Origin: Stygiobacter sp. RIFOXYC2_FULL_38_25
GTDB taxonomy: Bacteria; Bacteroidota; Ignavibacteria; Ignavibacteriales; Melioribacteraceae
DNA: 64,000 nucleotides
NCBI GenBank assembly: GCA_001803165.1
Contig: MHAZ01000021.1
Coordinates: 62,001-126,000 of the forward strand
Reading direction: 5' to 3'
The position numbers were made by a program, and so were the translations under genes. Positions 52,188 through 61,484 of this stretch are shown here, piece after piece (positions within the stretch are counted from its first letter, which is position 1; each line of letters starts with the position of its first letter). Below the pieces are notes generated by a model that saw nothing but the letters and a program-made list of their open reading frames with translations, searched no databases and had not been told where the DNA came from.

Positions 52188-54242
52188 TTAATTATACGTT
52201 GTTAGTAGATTAAACTCTTTTCCATATTCAAGCATCTGCTTCGTAAAATCTTCTGGATACTCAATCTTAACATCAATTATTTTCTTTCCTTCCATTACAG
52301 GAATAAGCTTGGGCTGAATGAATCCGGCATACGGAGCTATGTTTAACTTTTTGTATCTCTCCAAAATTTCTTTGTGAAGTACCAGGTCAACTTTAACGCC
52401 GTAATTTTCTACTAAATTTTTTCCGGCTTCATAATCTCCTTCGGATTTTATTCTTTGGATTTCCTTAAGCAGCTGACCGAATAAGTTTTTCAACTTTGCA
52501 TAATCATTTATCACAAAGAAAGTCTTGCCATCTTTTACCTTTTTCTCAATAACGTTTTCCTTTGCGCCCATCTCCAAAGCCCATTTAGCAACTAACTGGC
52601 GGTTGCGCATGTGTGCTTCTTCAATATTTTCGCCAGGCTGAACGCGCGCAAGCTGAACAATCAATCCGTTACGGATGTAATCGTTGTAAGCAACTTTTCC
52701 GCAATCAAGCGATTCCATTACACCAAGATCAACAAGTTTCTGATCGTACAAGAAATAGAGTGCAACTAAATCCGCACGGGCTTCTTCTAATGTGGAATAA
52801 TAATTTTTCAATGTTTGGTGGGGCTCTCCAACTCCGGGATTCACTTGTCCGGAAGCGTGCCCAATGACTTCGTGCATATCGGTGTGTAAATCATCTGCAA
52901 GCACACCATGTTTCTTTTCGAGTTCTACTTCTTCTTTTGAATAAGCAAACTCTTGAAGTACGCCACTTGTTTCCGCAAACTTGTTGTACGAGTGAACAAT
53001 GTTGCCAAGATTAACCGACTTTGAGCCGTGTACTTTTCTAATCCAGTTTGCGTTCGGCAAGTTAATTCCAATTGGAGTAGAAGGAGCTGCATCACCGGCT
53101 TCTACAACTGCTGTAATAACTTTTGCAGAAATTCCTTTGACGTCCGGCTTCTTATGCTCTTTTGCAATCGGAGAATTATCTTCAAACCATTTTGCGTTTT
53201 TGCTTATCGCTTCAATCCGCTTTGTAGCTTCGTTATCTTTAATCGAAACGATTGATTCATAAGTAGCGCGGAAGCCGAGCGGATCGTTATAGGTTTCAAC
53301 AAAGCCGTTTACAAAATCAACTACAGAGCTTGTATCTTTCACCCACTCAATATTGTATTCATCCCATTTCTTCAAGTCGCCGGTCTCATAATATTCAATA
53401 AGCAGATTAAAACATTTCTTCTGCTGATCATTCTCCGCAACAGTTACAGCTTTCTTCAGCCAGGAAACAATTTTGCGTATTGAATAAGCATACGCTCCGT
53501 TGGATTTCCAATGACGCTCGAAAATTTTTCCATCTTCTTTAACAAGTTTGGAATTCAGCCCATAAGAAATTGGTTCAGTCTCATTCGCATCAGCTTCTTT
53601 TCTATAAAAATCTTCAACTTCTTTTTGTGTTACTTCGCCGTAGAAATTAACAGCGGAAGATTTTATCAGATCAACGCCAGCTGCTTGGTTTACCTTCATC
53701 GGCGCAACATTTGGATCAAACATGTAAACGAAAAGATTCTTAAGCAGATCATCGAGCGATTCTTGATTCTGCAGCGGGAATTCGTATTCATCCGAACCGC
53801 CAACAAGTTTTGTTAAGTATTCTTTCGAGAATTCCGGCAAAAACTTTTTGTTTGAATAGTGATGATGAATTCCGTTTGAGAACCAAACCCGTTTAACGTA
53901 AGTCATAAATTTTTGAAATTCCGGCTCATTGCGATCGCCTGAATAAGTTCTAACAATTGCTTCGAGAGAGCGCCGAATGTAAAGATTGTGTTTGTAGTTC
54001 TGATCGTAAATTATGTCTCTGCCGGAAAGTGAAGCTTGATACAAATAATAAACTAACTCCTTTTGCTTTGCTGTAAGTTCTTCAAAACCGGGAACGAAGT
54101 AACGCTGAATCCTTAAATCAGCAAATGATTCCGATTCATACTTAAAATTATCCGGTGCTGCACTTTTTTGTTTGTTGTCTGAACAACTCATAACTATTAT
54201 TCCCGCCATGATTATTAATAAAAATTTTGCAACAAATTTCAT
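52188..54242 (-). CDS. M49-family (dipeptidyl peptidase III-like) lipoprotein
   Basis: Zinc metallopeptidase of about 684 residues, related to dipeptidyl peptidase III. The zinc site is HEVIGH (HExxGH, as in M49) followed about 50 residues later by EEARADLVALYFL with the third ligand Glu. ATG at 54242 gives a lipoprotein signal with a lipobox at IVMSC; the frame is open to 54314, but GGGAAG just before the 54242 codon supports the inner start. Databases often mislabel this family in Bacteroidota as dihydrofolate reductase. Probably trims peptides in the periplasm. Confidence 0.87.
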   Translation of the reverse strand: MKFVAKFLLIIMAGIIVMSCSDNKQKSAAPDNFKYESESFADLRIQRYFVPGFEELTAKQKELVYYLYQASLSGRDIIYDQNYKHNLYIRRSLEAIVRTYSGDRNEPEFQKFMTYVKRVWFSNGIHHHYSNKKFLPEFSKEYLTKLVGGSDEYEFPLQNQESLDDLLKNLFVYMFDPNVAPMKVNQAAGVDLIKSSAVNFYGEVTQKEVEDFYRKEADANETEPISYGLNSKLVKEDGKIFERHWKSNGAYAYSIRKIVSWLKKAVTVAENDQQKKCFNLLIEYYETGDLKKWDEYNIEWVKDTSSVVDFVNGFVETYNDPLGFRATYESIVSIKDNEATKRIEAISKNAKWFEDNSPIAKEHKKPDVKGISAKVITAVVEAGDAAPSTPIGINLPNANWIRKVHGSKSVNLGNIVHSYNKFAETSGVLQEFAYSKEEVELEKKHGVLADDLHTDMHEVIGHASGQVNPGVGEPHQTLKNYYSTLEEARADLVALYFLYDQKLVDLGVMESLDCGKVAYNDYIRNGLIVQLARVQPGENIEEAHMRNRQLVAKWALEMGAKENVIEKKVKDGKTFFVINDYAKLKNLFGQLLKEIQRIKSEGDYEAGKNLVENYGVKVDLVLHKEILERYKKLNIAPYAGFIQPKLIPVMEGKKIIDVKIEYPEDFTKQMLEYGKEFNLLTTYN

Positions 54243-54328
54243 TTTCTTCCCATTATTGTGAAGTGTTGTTTGATTATCGCCGTGAAAAATATAACTTTTG
54301 CTGTAGCCAAACAAAGCAATAAGAGAGT

Positions 54329-54661
54329 ATGAACATTCAAATTTTTGGTACTAAAAACTGTAACGATACAAAGAAAGCCGAGCGCTACTTTAAGGAACGG
54401 CGCATCAATTTTCACTTCCGCGATTTGAACGAAAAGGGAATATCTAAAGGAGAACTTGATAACATAACCCGCGTAATTCCGCTTGAGAATTTAATTGATA
54501 AAGAAGGCAAGCAATACAAGAAAAGGAATATGCAGTTCATGGTTTTCAATTTAGAAGAAGAACTGCTTGCCGATCCACTTTTGTTAGTTACGCCAATAGT
54601 TAGAAACGGAAAGGAAGCTACAACCGGTTACCAGCCGGAAGTTTGGAAAAAATGGGAATAA
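54329..54661 (+). CDS. ArsC/Spx-family thioredoxin-fold protein
   Basis: A 110-residue protein with the ArsC fold: FGTKNCNDTKKAERYFKERRINFHFRDLNEKGISKGEL, LIDKEGKQYKKRNMQFM and LADPLLLVTPIVRNGKEATTGYQPEVW. Cys11 is at the catalytic position, and a T-P-I-V-R-N segment replaces the cis-Pro loop. True arsenate reduction would need the three Arg positions of ArsC, which I cannot confirm; a general YffB/Spx-like reductase role is equally possible. Confidence 0.85.
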   Translation: MNIQIFGTKNCNDTKKAERYFKERRINFHFRDLNEKGISKGELDNITRVIPLENLIDKEGKQYKKRNMQFMVFNLEEELLADPLLLVTPIVRNGKEATTGYQPEVWKKWE

Positions 54662-54668
54662 CTAGTGG

Positions 54669-54697
54669 TAGAGACGCCATATATGGCGTCTTTACAG
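54669..54697. repeat. AGACGCCATATATGGCGTCT hairpin repeat
   Basis: Perfect 20-base palindrome at 54672-54691 with GGTAG before and TTTAC after. It lies between converging genes. A related copy is at 57156-57183. Confidence 0.75.
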
Positions 54698-54699
54698 AA

Positions 54700-55308
54700 T
54701 TATAATATGTCTTCCGTTTTAAAATCAGTTACAAGTTTTTCATAACCAACAAACTGCGTTCCGCCCCAGCCGCATTTCTTGGCGCCTTCAACATACTCCG
54801 GAATGTCGTCTATAAAGAAATGTTCGCTTGATAGTCTTTGAGTGAAGGATTCAACTGCTCTGTAAATTTTTTCTTCTGGTTTAATCGCTCGTACTTCATG
54901 AGAAAGAATAAGTTTATCAAACTGCTGCAAGAACTTCATATGTCCGTAACCATATTTCTTATGTATTTCGTTAGTGTTGGAAAGAAGAACCAGCGTGTAG
55001 CTCTGTTTCAGCACGGGAAGAAGGTTTACAACATCTTGATTCACTGTGAATATATCTGAGAAAACCCGGCAGAATTCTTCGGCGGTAATTGTTCCTTCAA
55101 GCCATTCCAGCATTATTGAAATGAACTCATCTTGGCTCAAATCGCCCCGCTCAAACTGCTGATGAATGTGATAATTCTTTGCGTACAAATCCTTGAACTT
55201 ATCGCCAAGGTTTGGCTTAAGCTTGTTAAACTTTTCCGTAACGGGCGAATAATCAAACGGGATTAGCACTTTGCCAAGATCGAAAACAATAACAGAGTAT
55301 TTCTTCAT
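54700..55308 (-). CDS. HAD-family hydrolase
   Basis: Haloacid-dehalogenase-type phosphatase of 202 residues. Motif I VFDLGKVLIPFD (Asp nucleophile, but the second Asp is replaced by Gly, as in the YihX/epoxide-hydrolase-N subgroup), motif II LLSNTNE, motif III Lys in SHEVRAIKPEEKIY and motif IV FIDDIPEYVEGAKKCGW. Likely a sugar-phosphate phosphatase; the substrate is not predictable. Confidence 0.9.
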   Translation of the reverse strand: MKKYSVIVFDLGKVLIPFDYSPVTEKFNKLKPNLGDKFKDLYAKNYHIHQQFERGDLSQDEFISIMLEWLEGTITAEEFCRVFSDIFTVNQDVVNLLPVLKQSYTLVLLSNTNEIHKKYGYGHMKFLQQFDKLILSHEVRAIKPEEKIYRAVESFTQRLSSEHFFIDDIPEYVEGAKKCGWGGTQFVGYEKLVTDFKTEDIL

Positions 55309-55375
55309 GCAGAATTTTTTATTAAAGATTGAGTGTTAATAAATATGGATAACAACTTATTATTAGCTTTTGCTG

Positions 55376-55708
55376 CTAATAATGATACCGGCATTGAACA
55401 AAATCAATCCTATCTTCGCAAACAACGTAAACAATGCGGTGTTCTTGTGTAATCCTTCTCGACCAAACTCCGCTGCCCAAATAGCGAAGCGGTTCCGGTT
55501 TACCAATTCCGTCAAAGGGATTTCGCATTATTGCTTCTACAATTTCCAGAATTCTTAGAGCAACTTTTCGGTCTATTTTCACCCAGTAGGCTAAGTCTTC
55601 TCTAAACTCGGAATGAAAAACACTTTGCCGTTCTTTTGGAGTTTTACCTTTCAAGACCAAATTCCATCTTAAGCTCTTGCAGAGTTTGAGGGGTTTCTTT
55701 TTGCTCAT
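55376..55708 (-). CDS. Txe/YoeB-type toxin
   Basis: Toxin of a type II toxin-antitoxin pair; YoeB relatives cut mRNA at the ribosome. The core reads FREDLAYWVKIDRKVALRILEIVEAIMRNPFDGIGKPEPLRYL, then WSRRITQEHRIVYVV and RYHY at the end, with the catalytic Glu, Arg and His of the family. The longest frame starts 65 bases inside the antitoxin gene; the true start is probably a TTG close to the antitoxin stop, giving about 93 residues. Confidence 0.9.
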   Translation of the reverse strand: MSKKKPLKLCKSLRWNLVLKGKTPKERQSVFHSEFREDLAYWVKIDRKVALRILEIVEAIMRNPFDGIGKPEPLRYLGSGVWSRRITQEHRIVYVVCEDRIDFVQCRYHY

Positions 55709-55925
55709 GAACTTTTAACAAAGTCTTTAACAATCTTTGAGCATTTTTGGGTGAACGGAGAAGATGAGCGGTTTCTAAAATGCTTGATAGTTCACTTTCC
55801 GAAACCAAAGCTACATTTTCAGCATTTTTGCGGTTGATAATAACCACTTCTTTATTATGCGAAACTTCATCCAGCAGTTTTGCAAGATTAGCGCGTGCTT
55901 GCGTATATGTTAAACTAATTGACAT
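55644..55925 (-). CDS. Phd/YefM-family antitoxin
   Basis: Antitoxin of 93 residues that binds and silences the downstream toxin and its own promoter. The Phd/YefM N-terminus is clear: ISLTYTQARANLAKLLDEV, then EVVIINRKNAENVALVSESELSSILET. The C-terminal toxin-binding helix follows. It overlaps the toxin frame, and the order antitoxin-toxin is standard. An AAAGGTG-like sequence precedes the ATG. Confidence 0.92.
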   Translation of the reverse strand: MSISLTYTQARANLAKLLDEVSHNKEVVIINRKNAENVALVSESELSSILETAHLLRSPKNAQRLLKTLLKVHEQKETPQTLQELKMEFGLER

Positions 55926-56039
55926 CCCAACACCTTTCTAATTGTACAGCCTTAATGTACATATAAAAGACTTGATTAACAAAGATGGCGTCCGTCATAT
56001 TAAGAACGCTAGGTAATATTTTGTCTATATAAATTAGCC

Positions 56040-56102
56040 GCACCTTAATGGTGAGGCAAAATCATTTGTCATTCCCGCAAAAGTGGGATGTCCAATAATT
56101 CA
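56040..56102. repeat. Short TCATTCCCGC...GTGGGAT repeat remnant
   Basis: Contains TCATTCCCGCAAAAGTGGGATG, a hairpin-forming word like the TCATTCCCGC/GCGGGAATGA intergenic repeats known in many genomes. It may terminate the nuclease gene. Confidence 0.45.
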
Positions 56103-56930
56103 TTATATCGCAATTTTTTCATTATTAGTCTCAACTATTGCGCTTTTATCTTCTGGCGCTTCGAGGGTACTTTGCTTGCCGACTTTATTTTTAGAAATTT
56201 TATTAAACACTTTATTTATTTTTTTCTTTGCTTCATCAGCCTTCTCACCCTCAATAACTTCTCTCTTCAAGACTTCCTTGAAAATCACTTCTTTAATTTG
56301 GTCGGATGTAACTTTGACATCGGGAGATATTTTTCTTAATTCTCTACGAATGACCTCTATTATTGAGTCGCTTTGTATTAATGCGCTTAGGAAAAACTTA
56401 CTTAGAGCTTGTTTCTGAGAATGATAGTCGTAGAGAAAAGATTTCAGCCATCCTTCTTTAGCAAGTAAAGCGAGTTTTTCAACATCATCAGAATTTTTGT
56501 TACTCATGCCTAGAAAATCAATTTCAAAGACCAATTCTTGATCTATCGGTTTAGTAAATGTAATCTTATACACTTTCCAAAGGACTCCATTTGTCAAAAC
56601 AACAAAATCTATTCCTTGATTCGCAGCGTAGTCCACAGCTTGTTTAATAAAGTTATCCTTTAATTCGAGTCCAATTGCCTTAACTTCCAACAAAAAGGCA
56701 AGTTTACCTTCAAGCTTTATGGCTAAATCGCAGTATGTTGAACGAACCATAAATTCCGAAGTAATTTCTGAATATTTGTCGTAGCCAAATATTTCACTAA
56801 GCATATCTGTTATAATTATTACTGTATCAGATTCGTTAACATCTCTGGACTTAGCATTATTTAGGATTGGTTGAAATTTCTTTATACCAGAACTTAGACG
56901 ATCATATACTTTTGTAGAAACACTTGCCAT
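56103..56930 (-). CDS. HsdR-N-like nuclease domain protein
   Basis: A 275-residue protein with a PD-(D/E)xK-type fold like the N-terminal domain of type I restriction subunit R. The site reads YCDLAIKLEGKLAFLLEVKAIG (Asp ... Glu-x-Lys), followed by KQAVDYAANQGIDFVVLTNGVLWKVY. The rest (about 190-275) is helical and charged. No helicase, HsdM or HsdS is present, so this is an orphan nuclease-like protein, perhaps defence-related. ATG at 56930 with GAGGTG before it is preferred over the longer frame to 56993. Confidence 0.8.
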   Translation of the reverse strand: MASVSTKVYDRLSSGIKKFQPILNNAKSRDVNESDTVIIITDMLSEIFGYDKYSEITSEFMVRSTYCDLAIKLEGKLAFLLEVKAIGLELKDNFIKQAVDYAANQGIDFVVLTNGVLWKVYKITFTKPIDQELVFEIDFLGMSNKNSDDVEKLALLAKEGWLKSFLYDYHSQKQALSKFFLSALIQSDSIIEVIRRELRKISPDVKVTSDQIKEVIFKEVLKREVIEGEKADEAKKKINKVFNKISKNKVGKQSTLEAPEDKSAIVETNNEKIAI

Positions 56931-57230
56931 TTCACACCTCGTTTTAATGTTTATAGTTGTTGCTAACTGTTCTTTATGCAAAGCGCTTATCAAATAGTAC
57001 TGCGTAGATAATGTTTTACATCTATTTTTAGTTAACTAGTTTTCGGTTAGCAACAAGATTCCCCCGCATTGTTTGAATGGAATCTTTCTTTTGCAACTTA
57101 AAGGAACTGGGTTGTTTTGTCAAATGGATTTAAAAATGAAATGACTTCTATAAACGTAAAGACGCCATAAATGGCGTCTCTACAAAAAACGAATGGTCAG
57201 GCGTTCCGGCGGAACGTCTTTACAATGCAA
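56931..57230. other. Intergenic region with hairpin repeats
   Basis: About 300 bases without a gene, holding the 5' leader of the nuclease gene and, at 57156-57223, two hairpin repeats. Nothing else is recognised. Confidence 0.6.
57156..57223. repeat. Two adjacent GACGCC/GCGTTCC hairpin repeats
   Basis: GTAAAGACGCCATAAATGGC at its left edge (57156-57183; AGACGCCAT pairs with ATGGCGTCT), then GCGTTCCG/CGGAACG at 57200-57216. The first is a close copy of the hairpin at 54669-54697. They lie after the efflux operon. Confidence 0.7.
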
Positions 57231-60200
57231 TTAAATTAATTCTTCGGCTGCAGGCACTGCTTCAGCTTTTTTTCCGGTTAGTTTGAAAAACCATTTCTTA
57301 ACAAACGGAATGAAAGCAACTTTCACTTCTTCAACTTTGGTGTAAACCATTGGTACAACAAGTAATGTTAAGAAAAGTGAAGAAGTTAAACCGCCGATTA
57401 ACGCCCAAGCCAAACCGCTTTTCCATTCAGCACCGTCACTTGTAGAAAGAGCAATAGGCATCATACCAAAAATCATTGTTAACGTAGTCATAAAGATCGG
57501 GCGTATTCTCATTTTACCGGCATCAATCAACGCATCGTGCAGGCTTTCTCCTTTAGAGCGCATAAAATTAGTTCTATCAACAAGCAAGATTGCGTTTTTA
57601 CCAACCAGCCCCACAAGCATAATTACACCTAACATTGAAAAAATAGAAAGCGCTTTCAACGAGAGAGCAAGTGCAAGCAGCGCGCCAATCATAGCTAACG
57701 GAATTGAGAACAGAATGATGAACGGATAAATGAATGAATCATACAACGCAACCATAATCATATAAGTGAAAAGGATTCCGGCAAAGAGCGCTAACATCAT
57801 ATCTGTCATAGATTCATTTTGGTTTTTAACTTGACCAACATAGCCGTACGCAACACCTCTTGGGAATTTGAAATCTTTCAATTCTTTATCAATGTCTTGA
57901 GCAATGTTTCCGCTCGGTCTGCCAATTGCATTGGAATAAATAATTACGGAAGCCGCTCTTGCCTGACGGGAAAGTTTAGTTGGACCTGTAGCGCGGGAAA
58001 TATCTGCAAACTGTTTGAGATAAATCTGCTGCCCTTTTTTGTTTGTAAAAGCAATGTTTCCAAGTTCATCTGTCTTAGAGCGGTCAAACTGATCGAGCAT
58101 AACACGAATATCATATTCGGTATCACCTTCGCGCAGTTTGGATTCATCATCTCCGGTTAAAGCCACACGCAGCGTTCCGCCAACTTCTGCAAGCGTTAAG
58201 CCATAACTAACAAGTTTTCTCCTATCAATGTTAATTCTTGTTTCGGGGTTTCCATCTTGCGATGAAAGACGAACATCCGATGTTCCGGGAATCTTCTTCA
58301 TAATATTTGCAACATCTTTAGCAGTTGCAATTACCTCTTCGTAACTCGGTCCGGTTAGTAAAAGCTGAATTGGAGTTTCGTTAGCAACGCCAAAAATACC
58401 AACTTCGTTTTCGCGGGTTTTCAAACCGGGTATTCTTTGAAGCTTGCCTCTAATTTCATCTTTTATTGATTGAGTTGAGCGGCTTCTTTCATTTTTTGGA
58501 ATAAGCGTAACGGTTACCTCAGATGCGTTAGCGCTTGAGAAACCAATTAAACCTTCGTTGGATGCACCAACGTTTGTATATAAACGCTGCACCTCAGGAA
58601 TTTTCCCAATGATAGTTTCAACTTGCTGGGAAATTTTATTGGTTTCTTCAATTGGCGTTCCCGGTTTTAATTCAAGAGTTACGGCAAATTCGCCACGGTC
58701 AACTTGAGTCATAAACTCGAAACCAATTAAGCCCATTGGCACAAGAGCAACAGAGGCAGCAAACATTACAAAAGCAAGAATCCAAACCTTGCCTCGGTTT
58801 ACAAAACCCCACTTCAATATGGAAAGGTATTTATCCGTAAAGGCGTGGAATTCTTTTTCGAACCAAAGAGCAAACTTGCCGAGAATAGTTGCGCTGGTTA
58901 ATCTTTCCAGCTTACCAAATCTTGAAGCAAGCAGCGGCGTAAGTGTGAATGAAACAAACAAGCTCATCAAAGTTGAAACCACAACTACTACAGAGAATTG
59001 GCGCAGAATATTGCCTACTATTCCACCGATAAGTGCGAGAGGCAAGAATACAGCCACATCTACAAAAGTGATAGCAAGTGCCGCAAAGCCAATTTCGTTT
59101 CTTCCGCGAAGAGCAGCTTCACGTCTATCGGTTCCCTTTTCCAAGTAGTGATAAATATTTTCAAGCACCACAATCGAGTCATCCACAAGAATACCTACGA
59201 CAAGGGAAAGAGCGAGCAAGGTCATAAGATTCAAAGTAAAATCGAAAGCATAAATCGCAATGAACGTTGATATGAGCGATGCCGGTATTGCAATAAGAAC
59301 GATAACAGAGTTTCTTACGCTGTGCAAGAACATTAGCATTACAATAGCCACAAGCAGTACCGCTATTCCCAAATCTTCCTTAACAGCATTCGCTGCATCT
59401 ATAGTGAATAATGAACCGTCGGCAGCAATTTCGAATTTCAGTTTATCTTCTTTGTACTGATCTTCAATCTTTGCTAATTCATTTTTGATTTTCGCAGCAA
59501 CTTCAACGGTGTTTGCATCGGATTGCTTTTGGATTGTAATACCAATTGTGTTTCTAAAATTCAAACGTGTGATGTTGCTATATTCTTTAATTCCATCTTC
59601 AACTTCAGCTATGTCGCTAAGTTTTATTTCTCCGCCTTGGCGCGACTCTCCGATTGGAAGTGCGCGTAATTCTTCAACGGAACTTAACTTACCGGCTACA
59701 CGAACGATGAACTGACCATCCTGGTCTTTAACGCGTCCGGTTGGAAAATCCAGATTAGAGGCTTTAATAGCTTGTGTAACTTGCATAATAGATAAACCGA
59801 AAGATTTTACTTTCTGCAAATCGAGATTAACTTTTATTTCGCGCTGCTCGCCGCCGATTAACACAATTTGACCAACACCGGGAACGCGGGAAAGCTGCGG
59901 CTGAATTTTATCTTTAACAAACTGATAAAGTTCGCGCGTGTCCATATCGGCACTCAATCCCATTCTTAAAATCGGAATTTCATCCAGCGCAAACTTTGAA
60001 ACTACCGGAGCTTTTGAACCTGTAGGCAGTTTGGTAACAACTTCATTTATTTTTCTCTGTGCGTCTTGCAAAGAAATATCCGTCTTTGCAGATTGAAGCA
60101 GCTCTATAATTACAAAGGAAACTCCTTCAAGTGAAGAAGAGCGTACTTCGGAAACCTTATCCATTCCGGCAACTGCATCTTCTATAACTTTTGAAACGCC

Positions 60201-60383
60201 GGTTTCAACTTCTTGCGGCGATGCACCCGGATACATAGTTGTAATTGTTAGAATTGGCGGAGAAAATTTTGGAATCAATTCATATTTCAGCTTTGAGTAG
60301 CTGAACAAACCAAGCACCATCAATGCCGCAAAAATTATGATGATTAGTGAGGGTCGTTTAATTGATAATTCGGTAATAGTCAT
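57231..60383 (-). CDS. RND efflux permease (AcrB/MdtB type)
   Basis: Inner-membrane, proton-driven multidrug exporter of the HAE-1 type, 1050 residues, full length. The start MTITELSIKRPSLIIIIFAALMVLG, the plug-like TMYPGASPQEVE, the membrane helix with SLVVGILVDDSIVVLENI (the proton-relay Asp pair) and the second-half helices with GLVGKNAILLVD and MTTLTMIFGMMPIAL are typical. Twelve membrane helices and two large periplasmic loops are expected. It is the last gene of a tetR-tolC-adaptor-permease operon; the substrate range is not predictable. Confidence 0.96.
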   Translation of the reverse strand: MTITELSIKRPSLIIIIFAALMVLGLFSYSKLKYELIPKFSPPILTITTMYPGASPQEVETGVSKVIEDAVAGMDKVSEVRSSSLEGVSFVIIELLQSAKTDISLQDAQRKINEVVTKLPTGSKAPVVSKFALDEIPILRMGLSADMDTRELYQFVKDKIQPQLSRVPGVGQIVLIGGEQREIKVNLDLQKVKSFGLSIMQVTQAIKASNLDFPTGRVKDQDGQFIVRVAGKLSSVEELRALPIGESRQGGEIKLSDIAEVEDGIKEYSNITRLNFRNTIGITIQKQSDANTVEVAAKIKNELAKIEDQYKEDKLKFEIAADGSLFTIDAANAVKEDLGIAVLLVAIVMLMFLHSVRNSVIVLIAIPASLISTFIAIYAFDFTLNLMTLLALSLVVGILVDDSIVVLENIYHYLEKGTDRREAALRGRNEIGFAALAITFVDVAVFLPLALIGGIVGNILRQFSVVVVVSTLMSLFVSFTLTPLLASRFGKLERLTSATILGKFALWFEKEFHAFTDKYLSILKWGFVNRGKVWILAFVMFAASVALVPMGLIGFEFMTQVDRGEFAVTLELKPGTPIEETNKISQQVETIIGKIPEVQRLYTNVGASNEGLIGFSSANASEVTVTLIPKNERSRSTQSIKDEIRGKLQRIPGLKTRENEVGIFGVANETPIQLLLTGPSYEEVIATAKDVANIMKKIPGTSDVRLSSQDGNPETRINIDRRKLVSYGLTLAEVGGTLRVALTGDDESKLREGDTEYDIRVMLDQFDRSKTDELGNIAFTNKKGQQIYLKQFADISRATGPTKLSRQARAASVIIYSNAIGRPSGNIAQDIDKELKDFKFPRGVAYGYVGQVKNQNESMTDMMLALFAGILFTYMIMVALYDSFIYPFIILFSIPLAMIGALLALALSLKALSIFSMLGVIMLVGLVGKNAILLVDRTNFMRSKGESLHDALIDAGKMRIRPIFMTTLTMIFGMMPIALSTSDGAEWKSGLAWALIGGLTSSLFLTLLVVPMVYTKVEEVKVAFIPFVKKWFFKLTGKKAEAVPAAEELI

Positions 60384-60400
60384 TGTTCAAATCCTTTTAC

Positions 60401-61459
60401 TTATTTAAGTATCTCAACTTTTGTGTTATCTACAATATTATTCTGCCCGTTAACTACAATCTGTTCACCTTCGTTTAAGCCGCCAATTACTTGTACGGAA
60501 GTACCGGCTTGTGTTCCTATAGAAATGTTACGCAGTTTGGCAACGCTGTTTTCAACTACAAACACTTGTGGATTTCTAACACTGCCAACAAGAGCCTGGC
60601 GCGGAATTACAATTGCGTCTCTATCGCGCAAGCTTGTAAATTCAACGCGGGCAAACATTCCGGCTTTAAGAGGATGAGCGCTTTGATTTGAAACAGAAAT
60701 TTCAACTGCATAAGTATGTGCTTCATCAGATTTGTTGCTCACCGATTCAATCCTTCCGGCAAATGTTGCACCCGGATAAACATCCGTAGTTACTTTTACT
60801 GCATCGCCGGTTTTTAGAATAAACGCATCTGTTTCGGAGACGTTGAGTTTAACTTTTAAGCGGGAAATATCAACAAGGTTTGCAACCAAAGTCGGCTGCG
60901 GTGCGCCTTGCAGCATAGTACCAATATCCACGTTTCTCATAGTAACATAACCGGAAATTGGAGTTTTTACTTTTGTGTCTTCCATTTGGCGTTTGGCAAC
61001 AATGTACTGCGCTTCTGCCATTGCAGTACCAACTTTAGCTTGGTCAAGCTGTGTATCACTGATAGATTTTTGTTCAAACAAAACTTTGAAGCGTTCGTAA
61101 TCTTTTTTTGCTTTCTCATAAGAAGCTTCGGCACTCATCAGAGCTGCCTTTTTCAGTTCATCATCAACTTGAACAAGAACGGAACCGGCTTGCTTGTAGT
61201 CGCCAACCTTAGCAAACACAGCAACTACCCTTCCGCTTGTTTCCGAAAGAACATTTACATCGTTATTAGCATTAACCGTTCCGGTTATAGATAAACTTGA
61301 TGAGAGGTTTTTCTTCACCACTGTTTCAACGGAAACATAATAAGCGTCTTCAATTCCGCCTGATGTTTTGCTTGAGAGTTTCTTTTTGTTGATTGCCAGT
61401 ATTGTAACTATAACCGCCATAACTAAAACAACACTAACAATAGCTTTCCAGTTTTTCAT
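60401..61459 (-). CDS. RND efflux periplasmic adaptor
   Basis: Membrane-fusion protein of 352 residues linking permease and outer-membrane channel. One N-terminal helix (about 5-24). Lipoyl-like halves (NVLSETSGRVVAVFAKVGDYKQAG ... VKTPISGYVTMRNVDIGTML), a helical hairpin (about 105-165) and beta-barrel domains with FAGRIESVSNKSD and MFARVEFT follow. Seventeen bases separate it from the permease gene. Confidence 0.95.
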   Translation of the reverse strand: MKNWKAIVSVVLVMAVIVTILAINKKKLSSKTSGGIEDAYYVSVETVVKKNLSSSLSITGTVNANNDVNVLSETSGRVVAVFAKVGDYKQAGSVLVQVDDELKKAALMSAEASYEKAKKDYERFKVLFEQKSISDTQLDQAKVGTAMAEAQYIVAKRQMEDTKVKTPISGYVTMRNVDIGTMLQGAPQPTLVANLVDISRLKVKLNVSETDAFILKTGDAVKVTTDVYPGATFAGRIESVSNKSDEAHTYAVEISVSNQSAHPLKAGMFARVEFTSLRDRDAIVIPRQALVGSVRNPQVFVVENSVAKLRNISIGTQAGTSVQVIGGLNEGEQIVVNGQNNIVDNTKVEILK

Positions 61460-61484
61460 ATATATTTCTCCAGATATTTAATTC

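Noticed and set aside
52188-54242. Dihydrofolate reductase label
   Set aside because: The HEVIGH ... EEARADL zinc-peptidase pattern and the length match M49 peptidases, not DHFR.
54243-54314. N-terminal extension of the M49 lipoprotein
   Set aside because: The inner ATG at 54242 gives a proper lipoprotein signal and has GGGAAG before it; the extension would bury the signal peptide.
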